A stretch of DNA of 23,541 nt, from the NCBI GenBank assembly GCA_050952065.1, contig JBMNKF010000006.1, positions 1 to 23,541 on the forward strand, in the 5' to 3' direction. Within the stretch, counting starts at the first letter, position 1; each line of letters starts with the position of its first letter. Origin of the DNA: JAXGZG01 sp050952065. GTDB taxonomy: Bacteria; Bacillota; Sulfobacillia; Fermentithermobacillales; Fermentithermobacillaceae. The notes beneath the pieces were generated by a model. It searched no databases. It was not told where the DNA came from and saw only the letters and a program-made list of their open reading frames with translations. The position numbers and the translations under genes were made by a program. Shown here in pieces: positions 16,466 through 23,541 of the stretch.

Positions 16466-17767
16466 TCAGGCCTCCAAGAATGCCGATTCCATCCCGGACT
16501 CCTTGACTCTTCTCCATATGACATCGGGGTCAGTCTGGTATAGATCTAGAGATTTCATCCTCTCAAAGTAGACCGATCCTGAGAAAGTGTGAGACGCTCT
16601 CAACCCGTATCCTTCAGGTACGAGAGGCTCTCCCGAACTGTTGACACCGGATAGGGCGATGTAATCGCCTATGGCAAGGGTTTGTGGGACAATCAAGAGT
16701 GGTTTGCCCCGCGCACTGAGGCTTGCGTTTCGGCCGGCAACTGCGCCCGTGACAATGGCTTCTGTATGTCCGACACACACACCCGCTCGCTCTCCCGCTA
16801 CGAAGAGGTTTTGGGTACCGTGGACCAGAAGTGTCGTATCTCTCGGGGAAACGGCCGTGAGACGGATTGAGTTACCGCGGTCTCCAGCCAATGGGTCAGC
16901 GTACCGGGCATTTTCAAACCCAGGTACCGACCGTAAGGCCGAGAGAGGGAAGTATGGCGACATGAGTTTGGCGTGACCCGTATCAAGTAGTATCAAGTTT
17001 TCGGCATACTCCGGGAGAGCGTACTGCTGGCACACCTTGGTCTCGAGTTTCTTGGAGTTGGTGAGTTTCTCGGGAAGATGAACCACAAGAACGCCTTTGG
17101 AATCCAGCTCTTCACGGAGGTATTGCGACAGCGTTTCTTTGTGTAGTTTGCACGAACCCGACATGGCCCCAAAAGTCCCTTTTCGCCTGGAGCACATGAA
17201 CTCTTTGAGTCCCATGAGCTGGGTGACGCTCACTCGAGGACCGAACGAAGGACACCTCTGGATGCAAGAGGCGCATCCGTGCCCGAGTCTTTGGCATTGC
17301 CCGGGAGGACCCGACGACCCTGTGGCATCCACAAAGGCGTCGGCAGAGAAAACGCCTTCTGATTCGGCAATGACCTCCATGAGTCTGCCGTTTGTTGCTT
17401 TCGCTCCGACTATTCTCTCTCCAAAATACACCGAAATATTGCTCAGGTCTAGGAGAGCCCTCACGGCCGGCTCTATGAGCATCACGTCGTACAGGTTGGC
17501 ATGAAGATGTCCGGGAAATGACACATTCTTGTGCCTGGATAGCCCATCGGTGATCTTGAAGAGGTCTCCGCACCCCATGGCAAGGGCTTCTTCTGTGGCC
17601 ACAAACCTGCCGTTGTTGCGCATTATTCCGCCCACCAGTCCGGCTCCAAGCAGCATGTCAGTGCGCTCACATATTGCAACATCGGCGCCGGCGAGTCTCG
17701 CTGATAGGGCGGCAGATACTCCGGCCCATCCTCCTCCAATAACCAACACCTGATGGTTCTTTTTCAA
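16466..17767 (-). CDS. FAD-dependent oxidoreductase with an internal Cys cluster
   Basis: Flavoprotein of 433 residues. The N-terminal dinucleotide-binding motif is VIGGGWAGVSAA (9-20), and FVDATGSSG (145-153) and NLFVAGERAGVCVGH are further FAD contacts typical of the GidA/fumarate-reductase-like fold. Directly after DATG lies an unusual Cys cluster, Cys158-x6-Cys165-x2-Cys168-x3-Cys172-Pro, which looks like a [4Fe-4S] site. The start is TTG at 17767, overlapping the stop of the upstream PyrK-like gene as TTGA, with GGGAGGG 8-9 bases upstream, so the two proteins are made together and probably form one complex. I infer that electrons pass between NAD(P)H, the PyrK-like subunit's flavin and Fe-S, and this subunit's substrate. 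The substrate is not identifiable from the sequence; no close named family is recognised. Confidence 0.8.
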   Translation of the reverse strand: MKKNHQVLVIGGGWAGVSAALSARLAGADVAICERTDMLLGAGLVGGIMRNNGRFVATEEALAMGCGDLFKITDGLSRHKNVSFPGHLHANLYDVMLIEPAVRALLDLSNISVYFGERIVGAKATNGRLMEVIAESEGVFSADAFVDATGSSGPPGQCQRLGHGCASCIQRCPSFGPRVSVTQLMGLKEFMCSRRKGTFGAMSGSCKLHKETLSQYLREELDSKGVLVVHLPEKLTNSKKLETKVCQQYALPEYAENLILLDTGHAKLMSPYFPLSALRSVPGFENARYADPLAGDRGNSIRLTAVSPRDTTLLVHGTQNLFVAGERAGVCVGHTEAIVTGAVAGRNASLSARGKPLLIVPQTLAIGDYIALSGVNSSGEPLVPEGYGLRASHTFSGSVYFERMKSLDLYQTDPDVIWRRVKESGMESAFLEA

Positions 17768-18753
17768 AACAGTCCCTCCCTAGACAGAGATGGCATTTGG
17801 GCAGATAGTTCAGACTTGCATCCGCGAAACCCGTTCTTAAGGCAGGATCCGCAAATCCCTTCTGCACAGGTCATTGTCAGATTAGAGGACCAGGCAAATG
17901 CGGGAGGATCCGGTAACGACCGAAGTAGTCCTATGAGGCTCTTGTGCTGCACGTCTCCACCCGCACTCACCAGGAGGTCGTAGTCTCCCTCGGATAATTC
18001 GGCCGAGACCCGGGCGAGGTTGTGATCTTTCTCTCGAGGCATGATCTGTGTCTGGGCTCCAGAGGCCAGGAGTGCCTCATTGACAAAGATGGTTCCCAGG
18101 GTCCCTGGACCAATGAGGGTCTTCAGTGTTCCCCCTCTGTGGGCGACGTACTGAGCCACGTGAACCAGAGTAGCTTGGTTAATGCCTTTAGCCACTGCCA
18201 ACACCCTGCCTCCTCCGTGCCTTCGTAAGTTAAAATGACCTTGAATGCCTGACCAAAAAGGCCCCGTGACCGTTATCTGTGAGCCTTCCGACGAGCATCT
18301 GGCCAAGGCAATGGTCTTGGGTCCTGCCACTTCCATGGCCACGGTTATTGATGTTGCCGTTGTGCCTGCCACACATAGGGGGATGTTCCACCTTTCAGTG
18401 GTCTCAGGCGGTCTCACCAGGACAAAAGACCCGGGCTGAACACACCAAGAGGCCATGTCATTGGGCACACGCAGCTCTAAGCCAAATGCAAGTGGTGCTC
18501 CCGGAATCTGTCTTCCTGGAATTTCCCAGCGTCCAAGGACCGTGGCGGAATGGGGCAGCCTGCTCTTCTTGGGCGTGTTCTTGTTTCTCACGTACTCTGA
18601 ATAGACGCACGTGCCGCTCCAACCGCAATCGCAGATTACCGCCCCTCTTAGGAGTGAACACGCGACACATTGACCGAGATCCGAGAGGATGCATGGGCAG
18701 TATTGGGAGCCCGCATCGAAGCAGGGCGTAGACGTCTTGGAGCCAATATTCAT
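17764..18753 (-). CDS. PyrK/sulfide dehydrogenase-like FAD/NAD-binding Fe-S protein with Cys-rich N-terminus
   Basis: Electron-transfer protein of 329 residues resembling the dihydroorotate dehydrogenase B electron-transfer subunit PyrK and related ferredoxin-NADP reductase subunits. A beta-barrel FAD domain (~65-165; GSFVLVRPPETTERWNIPL) is followed by an NAD(P)-binding domain (~170-285; GGGRVLAVAKGINQATLV). The C-terminal cluster is Cys296-x4-Cys301-x2-Cys304-x7-Cys312, as in PyrK [2Fe-2S] sites. Unlike PyrK (~260 residues), it has an N-terminal extension with eight Cys in 50 residues (11, 19, 21, 29, 32, 41, 43, 49), including CDCGWSGTC. The chosen start is ATG at 18753, 4-5 bases after GGGGGAG; the frame is open to 18846 but would intrude on the divergent gene. 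It is translationally coupled to the FAD oxidoreductase. No pyrD is present, so a pyrimidine role is unlikely. Confidence 0.82.
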   Translation of the reverse strand: MNIGSKTSTPCFDAGSQYCPCILSDLGQCVACSLLRGAVICDCGWSGTCVYSEYVRNKNTPKKSRLPHSATVLGRWEIPGRQIPGAPLAFGLELRVPNDMASWCVQPGSFVLVRPPETTERWNIPLCVAGTTATSITVAMEVAGPKTIALARCSSEGSQITVTGPFWSGIQGHFNLRRHGGGRVLAVAKGINQATLVHVAQYVAHRGGTLKTLIGPGTLGTIFVNEALLASGAQTQIMPREKDHNLARVSAELSEGDYDLLVSAGGDVQHKSLIGLLRSLPDPPAFAWSSNLTMTCAEGICGSCLKNGFRGCKSELSAQMPSLSREGLF

Positions 18754-18844
18754 GTGTCTCCCCCTTTCGTTTACCCCTCTAGCGTATGTGATGCCGGAGC
18801 TTGTGGTCCGCATATGGACGTGGCATCCGGGGCAAAACGATCTC

Positions 18845-20875
18845 ATGATTTATGCAGGTTGGCAAGAAGCCTCTTCCACAGGGGTGTCTCATGTAGCGCC
18901 ATCGCTGCAAGAATGGCTTGAGACGGACGGACTGGGCGGGTTTGCCTCGTCTACGACCTTGGGCATCCATACCCGCAGATATCACGGGTGGCTTTTTGTA
19001 GCCGGACGAGACCCCGGTGAGAGATTTCTGGCTCTATCCAAGCTGGAGGATTCCTGCCAAGACTCCGGGGGGCAATGGCAACTATCGTCCAACTATTACC
19101 CTGGTGTCACCTATCCGGACGGTGCTAGTAATCTGTGGCATTTTGTCAGATACCCGTTTCCCAAATTCGTCTTCAAAGTGGGTAAGAGGTTCCTTTCCCG
19201 AGAGATCTTCATGAGGCATGGGGTGCCGGGGGTCTATTGCATGTACCGCCTCGAGCCCGGTACCCCGGATACGGGCGACTCAGGGTGTCCCATGACGATC
19301 CTCATGCGACCTTTTTGCCAGAACCGCTTCTACCACCATTTGGGAAGGGAGGGTACTTGGTCGCCCACGGTTAGGTCCTTTGATGGCGCTGTCGTCATAG
19401 AAGGGCACCATGCGTGCGGTGATCTCCTGCTCATTGCGGAGCCTTCCACCTTTCGCCTGGATCCAAAATGGTATCGACAGCACGTTTACCCAATGGAACG
19501 GGATCGAGGTCTTGACTACCGGGAAGATTATTTCAGCCCGGGAGAATTCCAAGCTTCTCTCAAACCGGGCGCTACCGTGGTTTTTTGGGCAGGGCCAATG
19601 CAAGCGGAACGCTGGCCCCAACGGGACCTAAGAGCTAGCGCTCTTACGCGAAGATGCCAAGAGATAAAAAGAAGGATGGAGATAGAGAAGAAGGCCCCTT
19701 CACCTCTCTTGGCAAAGTTGGATTTGGCCAGCGACCAGTTCGTGGCGACTTCATCGTCGGGAAAATCCATTATCGCGGGATATCACTGGTTTGGTGAATG
19801 GGGCAGAGACTCGTTCATTGCAATGCCAGGGATTCTTATCAGAACCCGGCGGTGGGAGGACGCGCGTCACGTATTCCTGCGATTCTCATCGGCCATGAAA
19901 GAGGGCATGGTACCAAACTGCTTTCAAGAAGGGTGTGGCGCGGCTCACAACTCTGCCGACGCATCACTTTGGATGATTCGCGCCTTGGGGATCTACGAAA
20001 GAGCGTCGGGAGACAGCCTGTTTGTGGACAGCATCACATCTCGAGTAAGGGATATCATCAGGTCTTACGCCAAGGGGACTTCTTTTGGTGTGAGAATGGA
20101 CCCATCTGGACTCCTGCTTGCGGGACACGGGGGCGATAAGCCGACCCAAGTGACTTGGATGGACGCATGTGTTGGAGGCATTCCAGTGACACCCAGAGCG
20201 GGGTATCCGGTGGAGATCAACGCTTTGTGGATCCTTACCCTGTTTCTTATGGCCCGCTGGGAAAGGCGCATGGGAAATGGTGTATGGGCTCAGTATCGGA
20301 ATCTGGCTTTGTCCGCCTCTCGGGAGTTCGTTGAAAGGTTCCAGTGGCCGGGTTGGGGGCTTTACGATTGTTTGGACGAAGAAGGTGTTCCTGTGCCCAT
20401 CTTGCGTCCAAATGCGGTGATTGCCGCCGCTCTACTGGGCCGCGTTCTTCCCAGAGGGGTTCTTCTTAAAACGTGGAGAAGCGCCAAAAAGTGGCTTCTT
20501 ACCCCCAAGGGACTTCGAACTCTTGCCCCGTTTGAGAAGTGCTACAAGGGTCAATACAAAGGAGGGCCCGAGCAGAGGGATGCTTCCTATCACCAAGGAA
20601 CCGTGTGGCCCTGGCTCTTAGGCTCCTACTATGACCTTATGCGACACATATGGCCTGGATTAAAAGGGGAGGCTTTAGATAGCGCTGTAGTGCCTCTGTT
20701 GGTGAGTCTTGCCGACCTTGACGCCAACCCATGTATGGGAAGTGTGCCCGAAGTAGCCTCGGGCGATTTCCCTTACGAAGCCGGAGGTGCAGTTGCGCAA
20801 GCCTGGAGTGTGGGAGAACTGTCTCGGATGATTGCCGGATTACGTAATGGAAACCAAGAGGTGGATCCTTCATGA
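18845..20875 (+). CDS. Amylo-alpha-1,6-glucosidase (glycogen debranching enzyme, GH133 type)
   Basis: Cytoplasmic enzyme that removes alpha-1,6 branches from glycogen-like glucans; 676 residues from the chosen start. The N-terminal domain opens with the family signature EWLETDGLGGFASST (23-37) and HTRRYHGW (42-49). The C-terminal (alpha/alpha)6 catalytic domain has AGYHWFGEWGRDSFIAMPG (Asp322), VTWMDA (Asp440), GYPVEINALW (Glu457) and DASYHQGTVWPWLLG, all typical of bacterial/archaeal debranching enzymes. The start is uncertain: the frame is open to 18689, but upstream codons overlap the divergent PyrK-like gene, and ATG at 18845 leaves the usual ~20 residues before EWL. ATG at 18791 is the main alternative; neither has a strong ribosome site. 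It overlaps the GT4 gene by four bases (ATGA), so the two are translationally coupled. Confidence 0.9.
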   Translation: MIYAGWQEASSTGVSHVAPSLQEWLETDGLGGFASSTTLGIHTRRYHGWLFVAGRDPGERFLALSKLEDSCQDSGGQWQLSSNYYPGVTYPDGASNLWHFVRYPFPKFVFKVGKRFLSREIFMRHGVPGVYCMYRLEPGTPDTGDSGCPMTILMRPFCQNRFYHHLGREGTWSPTVRSFDGAVVIEGHHACGDLLLIAEPSTFRLDPKWYRQHVYPMERDRGLDYREDYFSPGEFQASLKPGATVVFWAGPMQAERWPQRDLRASALTRRCQEIKRRMEIEKKAPSPLLAKLDLASDQFVATSSSGKSIIAGYHWFGEWGRDSFIAMPGILIRTRRWEDARHVFLRFSSAMKEGMVPNCFQEGCGAAHNSADASLWMIRALGIYERASGDSLFVDSITSRVRDIIRSYAKGTSFGVRMDPSGLLLAGHGGDKPTQVTWMDACVGGIPVTPRAGYPVEINALWILTLFLMARWERRMGNGVWAQYRNLALSASREFVERFQWPGWGLYDCLDEEGVPVPILRPNAVIAAALLGRVLPRGVLLKTWRSAKKWLLTPKGLRTLAPFEKCYKGQYKGGPEQRDASYHQGTVWPWLLGSYYDLMRHIWPGLKGEALDSAVVPLLVSLADLDANPCMGSVPEVASGDFPYEAGGAVAQAWSVGELSRMIAGLRNGNQEVDPS

Positions 20876-22107
20876 GCCTAGGAGTCTTGATGTTGTCGTG
20901 GGAATACCCTCCAGATCACGTTGGGGGTTTGGGCAGGCATGTCGCCAGTATCAGTAGGGCGCTCCATGAGAGAGGAGTCCATGTGACGGTCTTGACCCGC
21001 AGGGGAGCCGGTAGGCCTGAGATCTGGGATGATGGGGGCGTACGTGTGATTTCTGCCAAAGCCTACGACCTCCATCCTCCGGACTTTCCCACATGGGCCG
21101 CGGAGTTCAACGTCAGTCTTCTGGAGGAGGTCTTGCGCATGCTTTCTCCTGACGAATTTGACATAATCCATGCCCATGACTGGATTGTAGCCTACGCATC
21201 CAGGGCATTGAAACACGCATGGAATCTACCTTTGGTCGCCACCATTCACGCCACGGAGTGCGGCAGGCAAAAAGGACTTCACAACCCAGTTCAAGCCCAT
21301 ATTTCCGAGACCGAATGGTGGCTTTGTTACGAGGCGTGGAGAGTCATAGCCTGCAGCGACTATATGCGCCGAGAAATCTGTCAAACATTCAGTGTCCCAG
21401 ACGACAAGGTCAGAGTGATCCCCAACGGCATATCGCCATCCTGGTTTGAGGTGGAAAGGAACCCCCAGAAAGATCCTCTTGTTTTGTACGTGGGCCGTCT
21501 TGTCCCCGAGAAAGGGGCACACGTCTTGGTGGAAGCCATGTCCGACATCGCCTTGGAGTTTCCTTCAGTGAAACTGGTGGTGGCGGGAAGTGGTCCCATA
21601 GAAGGAGACCTGCGCCGACGGATCTGGGAATCGGGACTCGGAAGGGTGGTGGATCTCCCAGGTCACTTGGGCGATGAAGCGCTTAAAGATCTATATGCCA
21701 GGGCGTGGGTTGCATGTTTTCCCAGCTCTTACGAACCTTTCGGCATTGTCGCCCTAGAGGCTATGGCGACGGGTGTGCCTTGTGTGGTGGGGGACGCCGG
21801 AGGACTGCAAGAAATCATTGACCACGGGGTTACCGGAATGAAGGTAATACCTGACGATCCCGTAAGTCTTGGAGAGACCATAAAGGTCCTCTTGCGCGAT
21901 ACCGGGCTCCGACTAAGACTGGCATCACGTGCCAAGGCAGTTGCCAAGCGCAATTACTCCTGGGACGATATCGCCCGTAGTTCCGAAAAGGTGTACGAAG
22001 AAGTAAGAGCCTTATCCAGAAGAGAGATGCTACCATCCATCCTGAAGGCCGGAAAGGCTGCATTTTCAAATGCAGCGGGGGACTCGTCTGAACCTCCCGG
22101 ACAGTAA
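20872..22107 (+). CDS. GT4-family glycosyltransferase (glycogen-synthase-like)
   Basis: Retaining GT-B glycosyltransferase of 411 residues. The N-terminal domain has WEYPPDHVGGLGRHV (10-24), the acceptor/donor loop typical of glycogen synthase-like GT4 enzymes, and HAHDW (100-104). The C-terminal domain has the start of the donor site at LYVGRLVPEKG (205-215) and the ExxxxxxxE pair Glu288/Glu296 in YEPFGIVALEAMATG. The ATG overlaps the stop of the debranching enzyme gene (ATGA, 20872-20875), with GAGGTGG upstream. The coupling suggests an alpha-glucan synthase working with the debranching enzyme, as in gene pairs known from other thermophiles and archaea. A role as a lipid or cell-wall glycosyltransferase cannot be excluded from sequence alone. 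The last ~35 residues look low-complexity and are probably flexible. Confidence 0.86.
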   Translation: MSLGVLMLSWEYPPDHVGGLGRHVASISRALHERGVHVTVLTRRGAGRPEIWDDGGVRVISAKAYDLHPPDFPTWAAEFNVSLLEEVLRMLSPDEFDIIHAHDWIVAYASRALKHAWNLPLVATIHATECGRQKGLHNPVQAHISETEWWLCYEAWRVIACSDYMRREICQTFSVPDDKVRVIPNGISPSWFEVERNPQKDPLVLYVGRLVPEKGAHVLVEAMSDIALEFPSVKLVVAGSGPIEGDLRRRIWESGLGRVVDLPGHLGDEALKDLYARAWVACFPSSYEPFGIVALEAMATGVPCVVGDAGGLQEIIDHGVTGMKVIPDDPVSLGETIKVLLRDTGLRLRLASRAKAVAKRNYSWDDIARSSEKVYEEVRALSRREMLPSILKAGKAAFSNAAGDSSEPPGQ

Positions 22108-22136
22108 GACAGCCAAGTCCTAGTTGAGCCACACGC

Positions 22137-22165
22137 TTGCTTCCCTTTTCCTAGAGTGGTAAAGT
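22137..22165 (+). promoter_or_regulatory. Possible sigma-70 type promoter of the ABC transporter genes
   Basis: TTGCTT (22137-22142) and TAAAGT (22160-22165) are separated by 17 bases and lie in the only gap (106 bases) before the ABC ATPase gene. The match to consensus is modest (3 of 6 and 4 of 6), so this is a weak call supported mostly by spacing and place. Confidence 0.35.
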
Positions 22166-22167
22166 TA

Positions 22168-22187
22168 GAATCGGTTCGCAGCGATTC
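22168..22187. repeat. Inverted repeat in the ABC transporter leader
   Basis: GAATCG (22168-22173) and CGATTC (22182-22187) are perfect reverse complements with an 8-base spacer. They lie two bases after the possible -10 box and about 27 bases before the GTG start of the ABC ATPase gene. This is where an operator or a leader hairpin would sit. Six-base arms can arise by chance. Confidence 0.3.
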
Positions 22188-22213
22188 CAGAATGTGGGGC
22201 TAGGGGGATTCTT

Positions 22214-22994
<781 letters not shown>

Positions 22995-23022
22995 AGTTTG
23001 ACTCCCACTTGGAGGTGCAGGC

Positions 23023-23541
23023 ATGGAATACGTGTCTATGATCCTCAAGAGAGACCTGCGTTCCATTCTCACACCCGGCGGTAAGCCAAGCCTCAAGAGG
23101 ACTGTTCGGATCAGCGTGTATTCGATTTTCTTTGCCTGTATCGTTTTGGGGCTTTACTATGGCTCTTTCATGTTGTTCACCTACGCACAAAACACTTTTG
23201 GCTCCGTCCCAGGGCTAGTTGACGCCCTGTCGTTAAGCATTCTGAACGGTGTAGCTCTGTCGTCGCTCTTGATCGTGTTCATGACCGGGCTGCAGACGAC
23301 CTACAGGATCGTATATGAGTCTGACGATATAGGTTTTCTGCTCGTGCAGCCCATACCGGCACAGTCAGTGTTCTTATCCAAGTTCATCATCTCCTACGCC
23401 ACCCTTGCTGCCTTGGTCCTGGGTTTTGGATTGCCTGGGTGGACAGGATGGGGGCATGCCACGGGCGCTGGGTTTTGGTTCTACGTGGCAGCGTTTTCGG
23501 GATTTGCCTTTCTCCTGCTTCTGGTACATTCGGTTGTGTCG
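23023..23541 (+). CDS. ABC-2 type transporter permease (partial, 3' end off the right edge)
   Basis: Membrane subunit partnering the ATPase directly upstream. The frame is open from ATG 23023 to the window edge (173 residues). GGAGGTG (23011-23017) lies five bases before the ATG. An amphipathic N-terminus with RDLRSILTP (9-17) is followed by hydrophobic segments at about 29-52, 68-90, 116-138 and 149-170. The stretch FLLVQPIPAQSVFLSKF (105-121) between segments 2 and 3 is typical of large ABC-2/EcsB-like permeases, in which it follows the second helix. The transported substrate cannot be told. The rest of the gene lies outside the window. Confidence 0.85.
   Translation, partial: MEYVSMILKRDLRSILTPGGKPSLKRTVRISVYSIFFACIVLGLYYGSFMLFTYAQNTFGSVPGLVDALSLSILNGVALSSLLIVFMTGLQTTYRIVYESDDIGFLLVQPIPAQSVFLSKFIISYATLAALVLGFGLPGWTGWGHATGAGFWFYVAAFSGFAFLLLLVHSVVS

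Noticed and set aside
18689..18844. Longer N-terminus for the debranching enzyme
   Set aside because: It would overlap the start of the divergent PyrK-like gene, which has a strong ribosome site at 18753, and the extra residues do not look like the family.
18754..18846. Longer N-terminus for the PyrK-like protein, including a CPGC sequence
   Set aside because: It runs into the divergent gene's start region; the strong GGGGGAG site fits ATG 18753, so the extra CPGC is probably not translated.

Overview
The window is a gene-dense bacterial chromosome segment with G+C in the mid-50s by eye. It has no RNA genes, CRISPR array or insertion sequence that I can recognise. Strong GGAGG-type ribosome binding sites, frequent GTG/TTG starts, 4-base ATGA/TTGA gene overlaps, a MoeA fused to a periplasmic-binding-protein-like domain, and a Cys-rich PyrK-like electron-transfer protein together suggest an anaerobic Bacillota (clostridial, Moorella/Peptococcaceae-like) organism. 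This is an inference from gene content, not a phylogenetic result.

Left part (1-4036, minus strand): a molybdenum/tungsten cofactor operon read leftwards. An extended -10 promoter (4028-4036) precedes moeA (409 aa), then a second MoeA fused to a C-terminal substrate-binding-like domain (641 aa), then moaA, which overlaps it by 4 bases and runs off the left edge. MoaA starts pterin synthesis from GTP; MoeA proteins insert the metal oxyanion at the end of the pathway.

Middle-left (4127-9973, plus strand): galE (UDP-glucose 4-epimerase), a soluble PAS histidine kinase with no adjacent response regulator, an M20-family amidohydrolase of the AbgB type 16 bases downstream of it, and a DUF255/YyaL thioredoxin-fold protein. 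The DUF255 gene's ribosome binding site can pair with an upstream pyrimidine tract. A long-chain polyprenyl diphosphate synthase (minus) converges on it with a 42-base tail overlap.

Middle (11092-16437, plus strand): a cytoplasmic 560-aa M14 metallocarboxypeptidase, a 307-base gene-free stretch with a perfect 12-bp inverted repeat, a CobC/phosphoglycerate-mutase-like histidine phosphatase, and a SERCA-like P2A calcium-pumping ATPase starting at TTG.

Right part: a leftward two-gene redox module (16466-18753). It comprises a PyrK-like FAD/NAD/[2Fe-2S] reductase with eight N-terminal cysteines, translationally coupled to an FAD oxidoreductase carrying its own Cys cluster. Divergent from it is a coupled pair, a GH133-type glycogen debranching enzyme and a GT4 glycosyltransferase, which look like an alpha-glucan metabolism unit to which galE upstream may be loosely related. 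The window ends with an ABC-2 transporter operon whose ATPase gene is split by a one-base insertion in its signature motif, and whose permease is cut by the right edge.

The most interesting points are the Cys-rich flavin/Fe-S two-protein module, the two divergent MoeA copies, and the frameshifted ABC ATPase.
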